Shown: positions 31,274 to 39,355, counted from the first letter of the stretch. The stretch: 64,000 nucleotides of DNA from DATATV01 sp035551355 (GCA_035551355.1 DASZNF010000100.1:1-64000); one strand, 5' to 3'. A program made the numbers and translations. Notes: a model not told the origin generated them from the sequence alone.

Positions 31274-32221
31274 ATGGAACCCGAACTCGATCTTCTGGTG
31301 CACCGCAAGGATACCGTGGCCGACGGGGTGGTCACGCTGACCCTGCGGGACCCGGCCGGCGCCGCGCTGCCGGACTGGCAGCCGGGCGCGCACCTGGACC
31401 TGGTGCTTGGCCCCGATCTCGTCCGCCAGTACTCGCTGTGCGGCGACCCGGCCGTCCGGGACGAGCTGCGGGTCGCGGTGCTGCGCGAACCGGACGGGCG
31501 CGGCGGCTCGGCCTTCGTGCACGAGAAACTGGCCGAGGGGCAGCGGGTGCGGATTCGCGGGCCCCGCAACCATTTCCGGTTGACCGAGGCGCCGCGGTAC
31601 CTGTTCATCGCCGGTGGCATCGGCATCACCCCGATCGTGCCGATGCTGGCCGCGGTGCAGGCGCGGGGCGCGGACTGGCGGCTGCTCTACGGCGGCCGCA
31701 CCCGCGATTCCATGGCGTTCCGGGCCGAACTCGCACAGCGCTACGGCGAGCGGATCGAGGTGGCGCCGCAGGACGAGACCGGGCTGCTGGACCTGGACAC
31801 GGCGCTCGGCCGGCCCGACGCCGACACCGCGATCTACTGCTGCGGCCCGGAACCGTTGCTGGCCGCGGTGCAGGCGCGGGCGGCCGACTGGCCGGCCGGT
31901 GCGCTGCACGTGGAGCGGTTCACCCCGAAACCGGACGCCGACGCCGGTCCGCGCGGGTCGTTCGAGGTGCGGCTGGCCGCCTCCGGGCGCACGCTCGAGG
32001 TGCCCGAGGATCAGAGCATTCTGTCCGTGCTCGAACAGGCCGGCGTGCCGGTGCTGTCCTCGTGTCAGGAGGGCACCTGTGGCACCTGTGAGACGACCGT
32101 GCTGGAGGGCGTGCCCGACCATCGTGACTCGGTGCTCACCGAGGCCGAGCAGGCGGTCGGCGATGCCATGATGATCTGCGTCTCCCGATCCCGGACTCCA
32201 TTGTTGATACTGGACCTGTGA
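31274..32221 (+). CDS. vanB: VanB-type (phthalate dioxygenase reductase family) oxidoreductase
   Basis: A 315-residue flavin/iron-sulfur reductase. RQYSLCGDP binds FMN, and GGIGITPIVPMLAAVQARGADWRLLYGGRT binds NAD(P)H. The C-terminal plant-type ferredoxin domain has SCQEGTCGTCETTVLEG with the fourth Cys in MMICVS. It passes electrons to the VanA-like oxygenase. ATG 31274 has GGAG ten bases upstream. An earlier GTG at 31253 overlaps the preceding stop and would add seven residues. The last codon overlaps the start of the IclR gene. Confidence 0.9.
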   Translation: MEPELDLLVHRKDTVADGVVTLTLRDPAGAALPDWQPGAHLDLVLGPDLVRQYSLCGDPAVRDELRVAVLREPDGRGGSAFVHEKLAEGQRVRIRGPRNHFRLTEAPRYLFIAGGIGITPIVPMLAAVQARGADWRLLYGGRTRDSMAFRAELAQRYGERIEVAPQDETGLLDLDTALGRPDADTAIYCCGPEPLLAAVQARAADWPAGALHVERFTPKPDADAGPRGSFEVRLAASGRTLEVPEDQSILSVLEQAGVPVLSSCQEGTCGTCETTVLEGVPDHRDSVLTEAEQAVGDAMMICVSRSRTPLLILDL

Positions 32222-32994
32222 AGCCCGTGGCGTCCGGCAGCTCGGTGACCAGCAAGGTGCTGGCGCTGCTGGACGCGTTCACCCCGGACGCCGCCGAACT
32301 CACCCTGTCCGAGCTGGCCCGCCGGGCCGGGGTGGCGCTGCCCACCGCGCACCGGCGGGTGGCCGAGCTGGTCGAGTGGGGCGCGCTGGAACGCGGGCCG
32401 GACGGCCGGTACCGGATCGGGCTGCGGCTGTGGGAGGTCGGCTCGCTCGCCCCGCGCGGGGTCGGCCTGCGGGAACGGGCCATGCCGTTCCTGGAGGACC
32501 TCTACGAGGTGACCCACGAGAACGTGCAGCTCGCGGTCCGGCAGGGCCTGGAAGTGGTGTACGTGGAACGGATCGCCGGGCGCACCGCGGTGCCGGTGCT
32601 GACCCGGGTCGGCGGCCGGTTCGCGTTGCACGCCACCGGGGTCGGGCTGGTGCTGCTGGCCTACGCGCCGGCCGAGTTGCAGGAGGAGGCGCTGGCCGCG
32701 CCGCTGCACCGGTTCACCCCGAAGACCATTGTGGACGGTCGGCGGCTGCGCCGGGTATTGGCCGAGGTGCGGGCCAACGGGTACGCGGTCAGCGACCGGC
32801 AGGTGACCATGGACGCGCTGTCGGTGGCCGCGCCGATCACCGCCGAGGACGGCTCGGTGTTCGCCGCGGTGTCGCTGGTGGTGCGCTCGGAGGGCGCCCA
32901 GCCGCGCACGCTGGCTCCGCTGGTGAAAGCGGCGGCCCGAGCCATCGCGCGGGCCGCGGCCGGTCCGGCGCCGCGTCAGGCCGGCGAAAGTTAA
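32218..32994 (+). CDS. IclR-family transcriptional regulator
   Basis: A 258-residue IclR protein. The winged helix is LTLSELARRAGVALPTAHRRVAELVEWGALERGPDGRYRIGLRLWEVG. The effector domain has LEVVYVERIAG, VGGRFALHATGVGLVLLAYAP and a SVAAPITAEDGSVFAAVSLVV end. It starts at GTG 32218 overlapping the vanB stop, so it is cotranscribed with the demethylase genes. It likely controls them in response to an aromatic acid. A GC-rich hairpin terminator follows. Confidence 0.88.
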   Translation: MKPVASGSSVTSKVLALLDAFTPDAAELTLSELARRAGVALPTAHRRVAELVEWGALERGPDGRYRIGLRLWEVGSLAPRGVGLRERAMPFLEDLYEVTHENVQLAVRQGLEVVYVERIAGRTAVPVLTRVGGRFALHATGVGLVLLAYAPAELQEEALAAPLHRFTPKTIVDGRRLRRVLAEVRANGYAVSDRQVTMDALSVAAPITAEDGSVFAAVSLVVRSEGAQPRTLAPLVKAAARAIARAAAGPAPRQAGES

Positions 32995-33028
32995 CTCGAT
33001 CGGGTATGAGTTGGCCCACACCGAGAAG

Positions 33029-33054
33029 GCCCCGCCCGGGGGGACGGGCGGGGC
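33029..33054 (+). terminator. hairpin terminator of the van operon
   Basis: GCCCCGCCC (33029-33037) pairs with GGGCGGGGC (33046-33054). G33038-C33045 can extend the stem to 10 bp with a 6-nt loop. Confidence 0.85.
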
Positions 33055-33119
33055 GAAGCTCGGATTTCGCTGTTGACCTGCGGACAGCCACCGGCTCGGC
33101 GGCCGGATTGCACCCAAAA

Positions 33120-33128
33120 GGATTAATC
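33120..33128. repeat. GGATTAATC motif, copy 1
   Basis: The AT-rich nonamer GGATTAATC lies 5 bp beyond the stop codon of the - strand gene at 33134. Identical copies occur at 33597-33605 and 33891-33899. Confidence 0.75.
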
Positions 33129-33133
33129 GATGG

Positions 33134-33571
33134 CTACCAGACGGAGTCCACGCTGACCGGCGTTTCCAGCAGGCAGCGCTCGCACGGCATACCGGCGCCC
33201 GCGGACAACGTCTCGGTTTCCAGGATGGTCAGTTTTTCCCCGCACTGAGCGGAGAGTTGGATGCCCTGGGCCTGGCCGGGCAGCAATCGCACCAGGTGGG
33301 CCAGCCGCCGGGTGCCGCGAATCAGACCGGACCGCGGCCGCAGAATGATCGTGACCGGTTCGGAATAATCATCGTGCAGCCGCCAGTGACCAGTGCTGTT
33401 CTCGTCCACCATGGTCCAGTGGTCGATGCGGGCCACGATCTCGTCCAGGCTGGCCGCCGGCACGCACACGGACTGCCCGTGCAACTGGCCTGCCACCAGG
33501 AAAGGAACCGCGGGCTCGGCGCTTCTGCAAGCCGCGACGGAACTCGGTGAGTGCTCGACGACTGCGGTCAC
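33134..33571 (-). CDS. hypothetical protein with C-terminal CxxC, divergent from DUF397 gene
   Basis: A 145-residue protein that I do not recognise. The start GTG 33571 has GGGAGG eight bases upstream; a GTG at 33580 would be too close to that site. The middle has HWRLHDDYSEPVTIILRPRSGLIRGTRRLAHLVRLLPGQAQG, then LSAQCGEKLTILET and GMPCERCLLE. One Cys followed about 25 residues later by CERC suggests a small metal site. It has no signal peptide or membrane helix. It is divergent from a DUF397 gene and shares with it a 33-bp inverted repeat, which suggests a joint role in the XRE/DUF397 module. Confidence 0.68.
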   Translation of the reverse strand: MTAVVEHSPSSVAACRSAEPAVPFLVAGQLHGQSVCVPAASLDEIVARIDHWTMVDENSTGHWRLHDDYSEPVTIILRPRSGLIRGTRRLAHLVRLLPGQAQGIQLSAQCGEKLTILETETLSAGAGMPCERCLLETPVSVDSVW

Positions 33572-33593
33572 CCTGTGCACCTCCCTGGTTGCT

Positions 33594-33626
33594 CTGGGAT
33601 TAATCGTAGAGCATGATTATTCCCAG
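33594..33626. promoter_or_regulatory. 33-bp inverted repeat between divergent genes (GGATTAATC copy 2)
   Basis: CTGGGATTAATC (33594-33605) faces GATTATTCCCAG (33615-33626) across 9 nt, with one mismatch in 12 bp. It is centred in the 88-bp space between the divergent starts at 33571 and 33660. It is a strong candidate operator for both genes. Confidence 0.8.
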
Positions 33627-33659
33627 TGTCGAGAGGCACGACGAGCGGAGGAGACCCAG

Positions 33660-33887
33660 ATGAGTGAAACAACGGCCCCCGAAGCCCAGGTTTTCCCGGA
33701 CGACGCGTGGACCCGCGCCACGTTCTGTGGCCCCAACGGTGGCAACTGCGTTGAGGTGAACCGGGGAGTTCCCGGAATCGCCGGGGTTCGGGACAGCAAG
33801 GCCGGGGCCGGCCCCGCGCTGGTTTTCGCTGGTCAGCAGTGGACGGCATTTCTCGCGACGGTGCGCCCCGCGCGTTCCGGCGACTAG
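33660..33887 (+). CDS. DUF397 domain protein
   Basis: A 75-residue DUF397 protein. The diagnostic string WTRATFCGPNGGNCVEVN is followed by GIAGVRDSKAGAGPALVF and WTAFLATVRPA. DUF397 genes are very numerous in actinomycetes and nearly always neighbour an XRE regulator of the Scr1 type, as here; the pair is often regarded as a toxin-antitoxin-like or signalling module. GGAGGAG lies eight bases before ATG 33660. A hairpin and a GGATTAATC motif separate it from the XRE gene 160 bp downstream. Confidence 0.9.
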   Translation: MSETTAPEAQVFPDDAWTRATFCGPNGGNCVEVNRGVPGIAGVRDSKAGAGPALVFAGQQWTAFLATVRPARSGD

Positions 33888-33889
33888 GC

Positions 33890-33900
33890 GGGATTAATCC
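33890..33900. repeat. GGATTAATC motif, copy 3
   Basis: GGGATTAATCC begins 3 bp after the DUF397 stop. The inner 10 bp GGATTAATCC is a perfect palindrome and it matches the left arm of the inverted repeat at 33594-33626. Confidence 0.78.
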
Positions 33901-33903
33901 TCT

Positions 33904-33943
33904 CGGCTGACGGCGCGCGCGACTGGTGACCGACAGTCAGCCG
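33904..33943 (+). terminator. hairpin after the DUF397 gene
   Basis: CGGCTGAC (33904-33911) pairs with GTCAGCCG (33936-33943). The 24-nt loop includes an alternative inner stem, GACTG with CAGTC. It could be a terminator or part of the leader of the XRE gene. Confidence 0.5.
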
Positions 33944-34048
33944 CGCGTGCCGCCGGCCCTGGTGAAAACCGTGAATTCAACCGAGGTGGGCTAAGGTGAA
34001 TCACTCCCCTGAACGAAGAGTTATGCGCGAGTGAGGAGCCTAGAAGCG

Positions 34049-34906
34049 GTGCCCGCCACGGTGACCTCGCGGCGCAGACAGCTCGGTAACGAAATCCGCC
34101 GAGCCAGGCGCGCCGCGGGCATGACCCAGCAAGACGTCGGCGATCTGCTCGGCTGCGGCCAGGGCAAGATCAACAAGATCGAATCCGGCAGCGTGTCGGT
34201 CAAACTGGGCGATCTGGAACAGATGCTCACCGCGTTCAAGGCCAGTCCGGCCGAGGTCGAGCTGATGATGGAGCTGGCCCGCGCCAGTCCGCAACGCGGC
34301 CAGTGGTCGGGCTACCGATCCGCGGTGCCGCAGTGGTTTCGCACGTTCGCCGACCTGGAACCGGCCGCCGCGGAGATCTGCGGCTGGCACGGCGAGCGGA
34401 TGCCCGGCCCGTTGCAGTCCGAGCACTACATGCTCAAGCAGTTCACCGAGGCGCAGGTCACCGACGTGACCGCGCTGGTGCGCAACCGGTTGGAGCGCAA
34501 GAAGGTCTTCGACCTGTCCCGCCCGCCCTACTACCGGTTCATCCTGGGCGAGGCCGCGTTGCGCCGGATGCCCGGCGGATCCAGCCCGGTGGTCGCGCTG
34601 GACCAGGTGCAGCACCTGCTGGCGCTGGAGCGGAAGTACCCCAAGCTGTTCATCAACGTGCTGGCCTTCGACGCCAACCTGCCCTACGTGCCCAACGACT
34701 TCACCATCATGCGCTTTTCGGACAACACGAAGGATTTCGTGTTCGTCGAGCATGCCGCGGGCGCGCTGAACATCGACGACGAACGCGACTTCGAACTGTT
34801 CCTGGACGCCTGGGACCAGGTGCGCGACGCGGCGATGCGCCGCAGCGAGACGGTGGAGTTCCTGCATTCCCTCGTCGAGGAGTACCGGCAGAAAGTGGCC
34901 ATGTAG
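34049..34906 (+). CDS. Scr1-type XRE-family regulator (HTH plus DUF5753-like domain)
   Basis: A 285-residue protein. The XRE helix-turn-helix occupies about residues 8-60 (RRRQLGNEIRRARRAAGMTQQDVGDLLGCGQGKINKIESG). The rest matches the DUF5753 / Scr1 antitoxin-like domain: a YMLKQF helix, VRNRLERKKVFDLSRPPYYRFILGEAALRR and VLAFDANLPYVPNDFTIMRF. GTG 34049 is preferred because AGGAG lies ten bases upstream; GTG 34031 would add six residues. It partners the DUF397 gene upstream, and is followed by a DUF574 methyltransferase. The motif upstream of both genes is its most likely binding site, but this is inference. Confidence 0.88.
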   Translation: MPATVTSRRRQLGNEIRRARRAAGMTQQDVGDLLGCGQGKINKIESGSVSVKLGDLEQMLTAFKASPAEVELMMELARASPQRGQWSGYRSAVPQWFRTFADLEPAAAEICGWHGERMPGPLQSEHYMLKQFTEAQVTDVTALVRNRLERKKVFDLSRPPYYRFILGEAALRRMPGGSSPVVALDQVQHLLALERKYPKLFINVLAFDANLPYVPNDFTIMRFSDNTKDFVFVEHAAGALNIDDERDFELFLDAWDQVRDAAMRRSETVEFLHSLVEEYRQKVAM

Positions 34907-34924
34907 GGCGTGCTGTGGTTCGTG

Positions 34925-34962
34925 TTCGTGGGCATGGAGAAGATTCGTGGGCATGGAGAAGA
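34925..34962. repeat. 19-bp perfect tandem duplication in the methyltransferase leader
   Basis: TTCGTGGGCATGGAGAAGA occurs twice back to back (34925-34943 and 34944-34962). Each copy has an in-frame or near-frame ATG and a GGAGA block. The real start probably lies just downstream at GTG 34976. Confidence 0.9.
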
Positions 34963-34975
34963 GAGGACCGACATC

Positions 34976-35839
34976 GTGACCGAAGCCGCGCCGGAACCGG
35001 TGGTGCCGGCGGGAGTGGACCTGGAACACCCGAGCATCGCCCGGGTGTACGACTACTTCCTCGGAGGCAGCGCGAACTGGGCGATCGACCGCGAGTTCGG
35101 CAACCGGCTGCTGGGCGAGTTCCCGCTGCTGCGCCAGATCGCGGTGTCCAACCGGCTGTTCCTGCACCGCGCGGTGCGGCACCTGGTCGGCCTTGGCGTG
35201 CACCAGTTCATCGACATCGGTTCGGGCGTGCCCACCATGGGCAACACCCACTCGGTGGCCGACGAGGTCGAGCCGAACTCACGCGTGGTCTACGTGGACA
35301 ACGAGCCGGTCGCGGTGGCGCATTCCAAGCTGCTGCTGGAGGAACACGGCGACATCGCCCGGCACGCGGCCATCAGCGGCGATCTGCGCCGGCCGGACGA
35401 GCTGTGGGACGAGGTCGCCGAGACCGGCGTGATCGACTTCAGTCAGCCGGTGGCGCTGCTGGTGATCGCGGTGCTGCACATCCAGCAGCGCGGCTCGAAC
35501 GGCGTGGATGTGGGTCCGGCCGCGATCGCCCGCTACCGCGAGCTGCTGTCCTCCGGTTCCTACCTGGCCATCTCGCATCTGACCGACGACGGCGTGCCGC
35601 CGCAGATGGACGAGAAGCTGGTCAACATCAAGGCGATGTACGACCGCAGCAGCACCGGTGTGATCTGGCGCAGGCAGGACGAGTTCCGGGCCCTGTTCGG
35701 CGATTTCGACCTGCTCCCGCCGGGTGTGGAGTGGACGCCGGACTGGCACCCGGAGGCGACCGGCCCGAACTCGCCGCTGATCGAGTTCGATCAGCCCAAC
35801 GATGCGGCGATCATCGCCGCGGTGGGCCGCAAGCCCTGA
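34976..35839 (+). CDS. SAM-dependent methyltransferase, DUF574 family
   Basis: A 287-residue protein of the actinobacterial DUF574 / Methyltransf_19 group. Signatures are HPSIARVYDYFLGGSANWAIDREFGNRLL at the N-terminus, QFIDIGSGVPTMGNTHSVAD as the SAM-binding GxG loop, VVYVDNEPVAVAHSKLLL, and LISHLTDD-type YLAISHLTDD. The family is very common next to XRE/DUF397 modules, and its substrate is unknown. GTG 34976 has AGAGGA eight bases upstream. The leader is tandemly duplicated, leaving alternative ATGs at 34934 and 34953. Confidence 0.88.
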   Translation: MTEAAPEPVVPAGVDLEHPSIARVYDYFLGGSANWAIDREFGNRLLGEFPLLRQIAVSNRLFLHRAVRHLVGLGVHQFIDIGSGVPTMGNTHSVADEVEPNSRVVYVDNEPVAVAHSKLLLEEHGDIARHAAISGDLRRPDELWDEVAETGVIDFSQPVALLVIAVLHIQQRGSNGVDVGPAAIARYRELLSSGSYLAISHLTDDGVPPQMDEKLVNIKAMYDRSSTGVIWRRQDEFRALFGDFDLLPPGVEWTPDWHPEATGPNSPLIEFDQPNDAAIIAAVGRKP

Positions 35840-35847
35840 TCTGAAGG

Positions 35848-36381
35848 TCACGAGGCGCGGTAGCGGCGGGCGGCCGGCGGTTGGGCCCGCTGCGCCCGCT
35901 GGACCGCCACGTGCACCGCGCGCAGCGCGTCGCTGGCCTTCTCGATCGCCGCGGCCGGCACGGCGGCCAGCACCCGGGCGTGCGCGGCCGAGTTGGCTCG
36001 CACGGCCCGTTCGGCCAGTTCCACCCCGGTCTTGGTCAGGTGGATCAGCGTGCTGCGGCCGTCCCCCGGATCGGGCTCCCGCTCGATCAGCCGCTTGGCC
36101 GCCAGGTGGTTGAGCACGTTGCTGGTGCCGCCGGAGGACAGCAGCAGGGCGCGGGTCAGCTCGGTGGGCTTCATCCGGTAGGGCGGGCCGCTGCGGCGCA
36201 GCGCGCTGAGCACCCCGAACTCGGCCGAGGTGAGCCCGAACTCGGGTAGTTCGCGCCGGGTGGCCTCGTCGAGTTCGGCCGCCATCAGCATGATCCGCTT
36301 GGTCAGTTCGGAGCAGTCCACCAGCACTTCGGGCAGCTCGGCCTGCCACTGGTCGAGCAGTTCGGTCACCCGGTCGATCAC
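35848..36381 (-). CDS. MarR-family transcriptional regulator
   Basis: A 177-residue MarR protein. The DNA-binding part is LTSAEFGVLSALRRSGPPYRMKPTELTRALLLSSGGTSNVLNHLAAKRLIEREPDPGDGRSTLIHLTKTG, with the wing DPGDGR in place of DxRD. The start is GTG 36381. It is divergent from an amidohydrolase gene across 60 bp holding a 16-bp AT-rich palindrome. It probably represses that enzyme and itself. Its 3' end converges on the methyltransferase gene 8 bp away. Confidence 0.86.
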   Translation of the reverse strand: MIDRVTELLDQWQAELPEVLVDCSELTKRIMLMAAELDEATRRELPEFGLTSAEFGVLSALRRSGPPYRMKPTELTRALLLSSGGTSNVLNHLAAKRLIEREPDPGDGRSTLIHLTKTGVELAERAVRANSAAHARVLAAVPAAAIEKASDALRAVHVAVQRAQRAQPPAARRYRAS

Positions 36382-36408
36382 GCTTGCAGCCTACCTCGCA
36401 CCGTTGAT

Positions 36409-36424
36409 AGCTTTTAAAAAAGCT
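36409..36424. promoter_or_regulatory. MarR-type palindromic operator
   Basis: AGCTTTT (36409-36415) and AAAAGCT (36418-36424) are perfect arms around AA. The site lies between the divergent marR-type and amidohydrolase starts and is strikingly AT-rich. Confidence 0.75.
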
Positions 36425-36441
36425 TTCTTATGGAGGTTAAC

Positions 36442-37737
36442 ATGCCTGACCGGTTACTCCTGCGCGGCGGCTGTGTGCTGGACACCGACCCGGAACCGGT
36501 GGCCCGGCCCAGCACCGACATCCTGGTCGAGGACGGCCGGATCGCCGCCGTGGCCCCGAATCTGGCCGTCGCCGACGCCGAGATCATCGACGCCGCCGAC
36601 GCGATCGTGCTGCCCGGTCTGGTGGACACCCACCGGCACGTCTGGCAGTCCGTGTTGCGCTCCGCCGCGATCGACGTCGACCTGGCCGGTTACCGCGCGG
36701 TGGTGCAGCACCGGTTCGGGGCCCGCTACCGCCCGGCCGATCTGCGGCTGGCCAACCTGCTCGGCGCGCTGGAGTGCCTGGACGCGGGCATCACCACGGT
36801 GCAGGACTTCTCGCACATCCAGTACAGCCCGGAACACACCGACGCGGCCGTGGAAGGGCTGCGCGAATCGGGCATCCGCGCACTGTTCGGCTACGGCTAT
36901 CCGGTCGCCCACCCCGAAGCCCGCCGGCCCGAACACGCCCGCCGGGCCAGGGAAACCCACTTCGCCGCATCCGATGATCTGCTCGGCATGGCGCTGGCCC
37001 CGGTCGGCCCGGCCCACCGGTCGGCCGAGGAGGCGATCGCGGACTGGTGGCTGGCCGAGGAGCTGGCGCTGCCCATCGCGGTGCACATCGGCGTCGGCCC
37101 GATGTCGGCGCGGCCGATCGAGTTGTTGCGCGGGCACGGCCTGCTCCGCCCGGACACCCTGTACGTGCACGGAAACTCGTTGCCGGACAGCGAACTCCGT
37201 CGCATCGCCGAGTCCGGCGCGGCGGTGGCCATCACCCCGGCGATCGAGGCCCGGATGGGACACGGCGCGCCGATGATCGGCCGGCTGCGCACCCACGGCA
37301 TCACCACCGGCCTCGGCGTGGACGTGGTCACCTCGGTGGCCGGTGACCTGTTCGGCGTCATGCGTGCCGCCTGGCTGACCAGCCAGCTGACCGACGGCCC
37401 CCGGTTCACCCCGGCCGATCTGCTTCGACTGGCCACAATGGATGGTGCAAGGACGCTCGGGATGGACGAGCGGATCGGCTCGCTGGCCCCGGGCAAACAG
37501 GCCGATCTGGTGCTGCTGCGCACCGACGCGGTCAACCTGGTCACCGCGCCGCTGCACGATCCGGTCGGCGCGGTGGTCACCGCGGCCCACCCGGGCAACG
37601 TGGACACCGTGCTGGTCGCCGGGAAAGTCCGCAAGCGCAACGGAAAGCTGACCCACCCCGGCCTGGCCGAGCTGCTCGCCAAGGCGCGGGAGACCGCCCG
37701 CTACCTGTTGGCGGACCAGGAAAGCAGCGCCGGCTGA
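36442..37737 (+). CDS. amidohydrolase / deaminase (TrzN / AtzA / guanine-deaminase superfamily)
   Basis: A 431-residue metal-dependent hydrolase. The metal site HxH occurs in PGLVDTHRHVWQSVLRS. Further ligands are in IAVHIGVGP, VHGNSLPD and GLGVDVVTSVAGDLFGVMRAAWL. The C-terminus (LATMDGARTLGMDERIGSLAPGKQADLVLLRTD) is the usual composite domain. The HRHxWQ signature places it with aminohydrolases that deaminate or dehalogenate ring amines. The substrate is unknown. ATG 36442 has GGAGG four to eight bases upstream, chosen over ATG 36430. A copy of its C-terminal codons lies just past the stop. Confidence 0.86.
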   Translation: MPDRLLLRGGCVLDTDPEPVARPSTDILVEDGRIAAVAPNLAVADAEIIDAADAIVLPGLVDTHRHVWQSVLRSAAIDVDLAGYRAVVQHRFGARYRPADLRLANLLGALECLDAGITTVQDFSHIQYSPEHTDAAVEGLRESGIRALFGYGYPVAHPEARRPEHARRARETHFAASDDLLGMALAPVGPAHRSAEEAIADWWLAEELALPIAVHIGVGPMSARPIELLRGHGLLRPDTLYVHGNSLPDSELRRIAESGAAVAITPAIEARMGHGAPMIGRLRTHGITTGLGVDVVTSVAGDLFGVMRAAWLTSQLTDGPRFTPADLLRLATMDGARTLGMDERIGSLAPGKQADLVLLRTDAVNLVTAPLHDPVGAVVTAAHPGNVDTVLVAGKVRKRNGKLTHPGLAELLAKARETARYLLADQESSAG

Positions 37738-37765
37738 GAAGCAGGTCCGCTACCTGTTGGCGGAC
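37698..37765. repeat. 19-bp direct repeat spanning the amidohydrolase stop
   Basis: CCGCTACCTGTTGGCGGAC occurs inside the gene at 37698-37716 and after its stop at 37747-37765. Both copies encode RYLLAD in the same frame-like context, so it is a duplicated C-terminal fragment. Confidence 0.85.
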
Positions 37766-37792
37766 AAGGGAAGTGATGTCGAGCGCGGTATC

Positions 37793-39154
37793 CTAGGGAA
37801 CCAGTGCGGCCAGTTCGGTGCGCGGCCGCGGCGTCGCGGTCGCCTCGTGCGGCCGGGTGCCAAGGCCGTGGTAGCAGAAACCGGCCCGCCCGGCCACATC
37901 CGGGTCCAGCAGGTTGCGGGTGTCCACCACGATCGGCCGGGCCACCACGCCGGCCAGCCGGGCCCAGTCCAGGCCGCGGAACTCCGGCCACTCGGTGAGC
38001 ACCACCAGCGCGGACGCGTCGTCGGCCGCGGTCATCGGGTCGTTCACCACGGTGATCCCGCGCAGCTCCGGCTGCTCCCGACCGGCCACCAGCGCCGGGT
38101 CGTAGCCGGCCAGGTCGGCGCCGGCCTGGCGGAGCAGCGCGGCCACGGCCAGCGCGGGCGAGTCGCGCAGATCATCGGTGCCGGCCTTGAACGTCATCCC
38201 GAACAGTCCGATCCGGACACCGCGCAGCGAGCCCTGCCGGTTGCCGGTGACCGCGACCCGGATCTTGTCCACGATCCGCTGGAACTGCCGGGTGTTGGTG
38301 TCGATGGTGGCGCGCAGCAACCGGAACTCGAAGTCGGCGCCGTCGGACACCTGCAGCAGCGCGTGCACGTCCTTGGGCAGGCAGGATCCGCCCCAGCCCG
38401 GACCGGGCGAGAGGAACGCCTGGCCGATCCGCCGGTCGTAGCCCATGCCCTCGGTGACGTCCCGCACGTTCGCGTCCAGTCGCTCGCACAGTTCGGCGAT
38501 CGCGTTGACATAGGACAGTTTCATGGCCAGAAAGCAGTTCGCCGCATACTTGACCAACTCGGCGCTGGCCGCATCGGTGAGTACCGCCGGCGCCCCCAGC
38601 CGGGCGTACAGCGCGGCGACCCGCTCGGCCGCGTCCTGCTGGTCGCTGCCGACCACGATGCGGTCCGGGTGCAGGAAGTCGTGCACCGCGCTGCCCTCGC
38701 GGAGGAACTCCGGGTTGCTGACCACCGTGATGTCCGCGCGGTCCAGCAGGTCCCGCGTGCGGGCCGCGGTGCCGACCGGCACGGTCGACTTGTTCACCAC
38801 GACACAGCCGGCCGGCAGCAGATGACGGATCTGCGCCAGCACCGACTCCACCGCGGACAGGTCCGCGACCCCACCGACCCCCATCGGCGTGGGCAGGCAC
38901 AGGTACACCACCTCGGCGTCGCGCACGGCCTCGGCGGCGTCCACCACGAACCGCAGTCGTCCGGCGGCCTGTCCCTCGGTGACCAGCTCGGGCAGCCGCG
39001 GTTCCAGGATCGGCACCTGGCCGAGGCGCAGCTGCTCCACTTTGGCCTGATCGCGATCGGCACACACCACCCGGTGGCCGAGCGAGGCCAGGCAGGCGCC
39101 GGTGGTCAGTCCGACGTAGCCGGCGCCGATGACCGCAACGGAACGAGTGAACAC
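37793..39154 (-). CDS. ugd: UDP-glucose 6-dehydrogenase
   Basis: A 453-residue nucleotide-sugar dehydrogenase. The N-terminal NAD site is VAVIGAGYVGLTTGACLASLGH, then LPTPMGVGGVADLSAVE. SNPEFLREGSAV and YAANCFLAMKLSYVNAIAEL precede the catalytic Cys258 in PGWGGSCLPKD. TFKAGTDDLRDSPALAV is the C-terminal domain signature. It oxidises UDP-glucose to UDP-glucuronate for envelope sugars. The start is GTG 39154. It is divergent from the first of two glycosyltransferase genes across about 200 bp. Confidence 0.92.
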   Translation of the reverse strand: MFTRSVAVIGAGYVGLTTGACLASLGHRVVCADRDQAKVEQLRLGQVPILEPRLPELVTEGQAAGRLRFVVDAAEAVRDAEVVYLCLPTPMGVGGVADLSAVESVLAQIRHLLPAGCVVVNKSTVPVGTAARTRDLLDRADITVVSNPEFLREGSAVHDFLHPDRIVVGSDQQDAAERVAALYARLGAPAVLTDAASAELVKYAANCFLAMKLSYVNAIAELCERLDANVRDVTEGMGYDRRIGQAFLSPGPGWGGSCLPKDVHALLQVSDGADFEFRLLRATIDTNTRQFQRIVDKIRVAVTGNRQGSLRGVRIGLFGMTFKAGTDDLRDSPALAVAALLRQAGADLAGYDPALVAGREQPELRGITVVNDPMTAADDASALVVLTEWPEFRGLDWARLAGVVARPIVVDTRNLLDPDVAGRAGFCYHGLGTRPHEATATPRPRTELAALVP

Positions 39155-39355
39155 GGTTATCCCATCCCCGACTTAGGTTGCTTTCCGTTGTGCGCGTTGA
39201 AAGATCTGCACGTTGATTCGCCGAGTGCGGCACCGTCATGCAACCACGCCGATCAGCGCTTTACCGGTCACGGCATACGATTTTCACCATCAGTTCACCC
39301 GCTCGGTCCCGTCGCGGCACGCGACGCACACTCACCCTGCCGATTGTCTGTAGGC

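Noticed and set aside
33120..33900. Insertion sequence bounded by GGATTAATC copies
   Set aside because: There is no transposase gene between the copies and the genes inside are regulatory-type, so a cassette or operator explanation is preferred.
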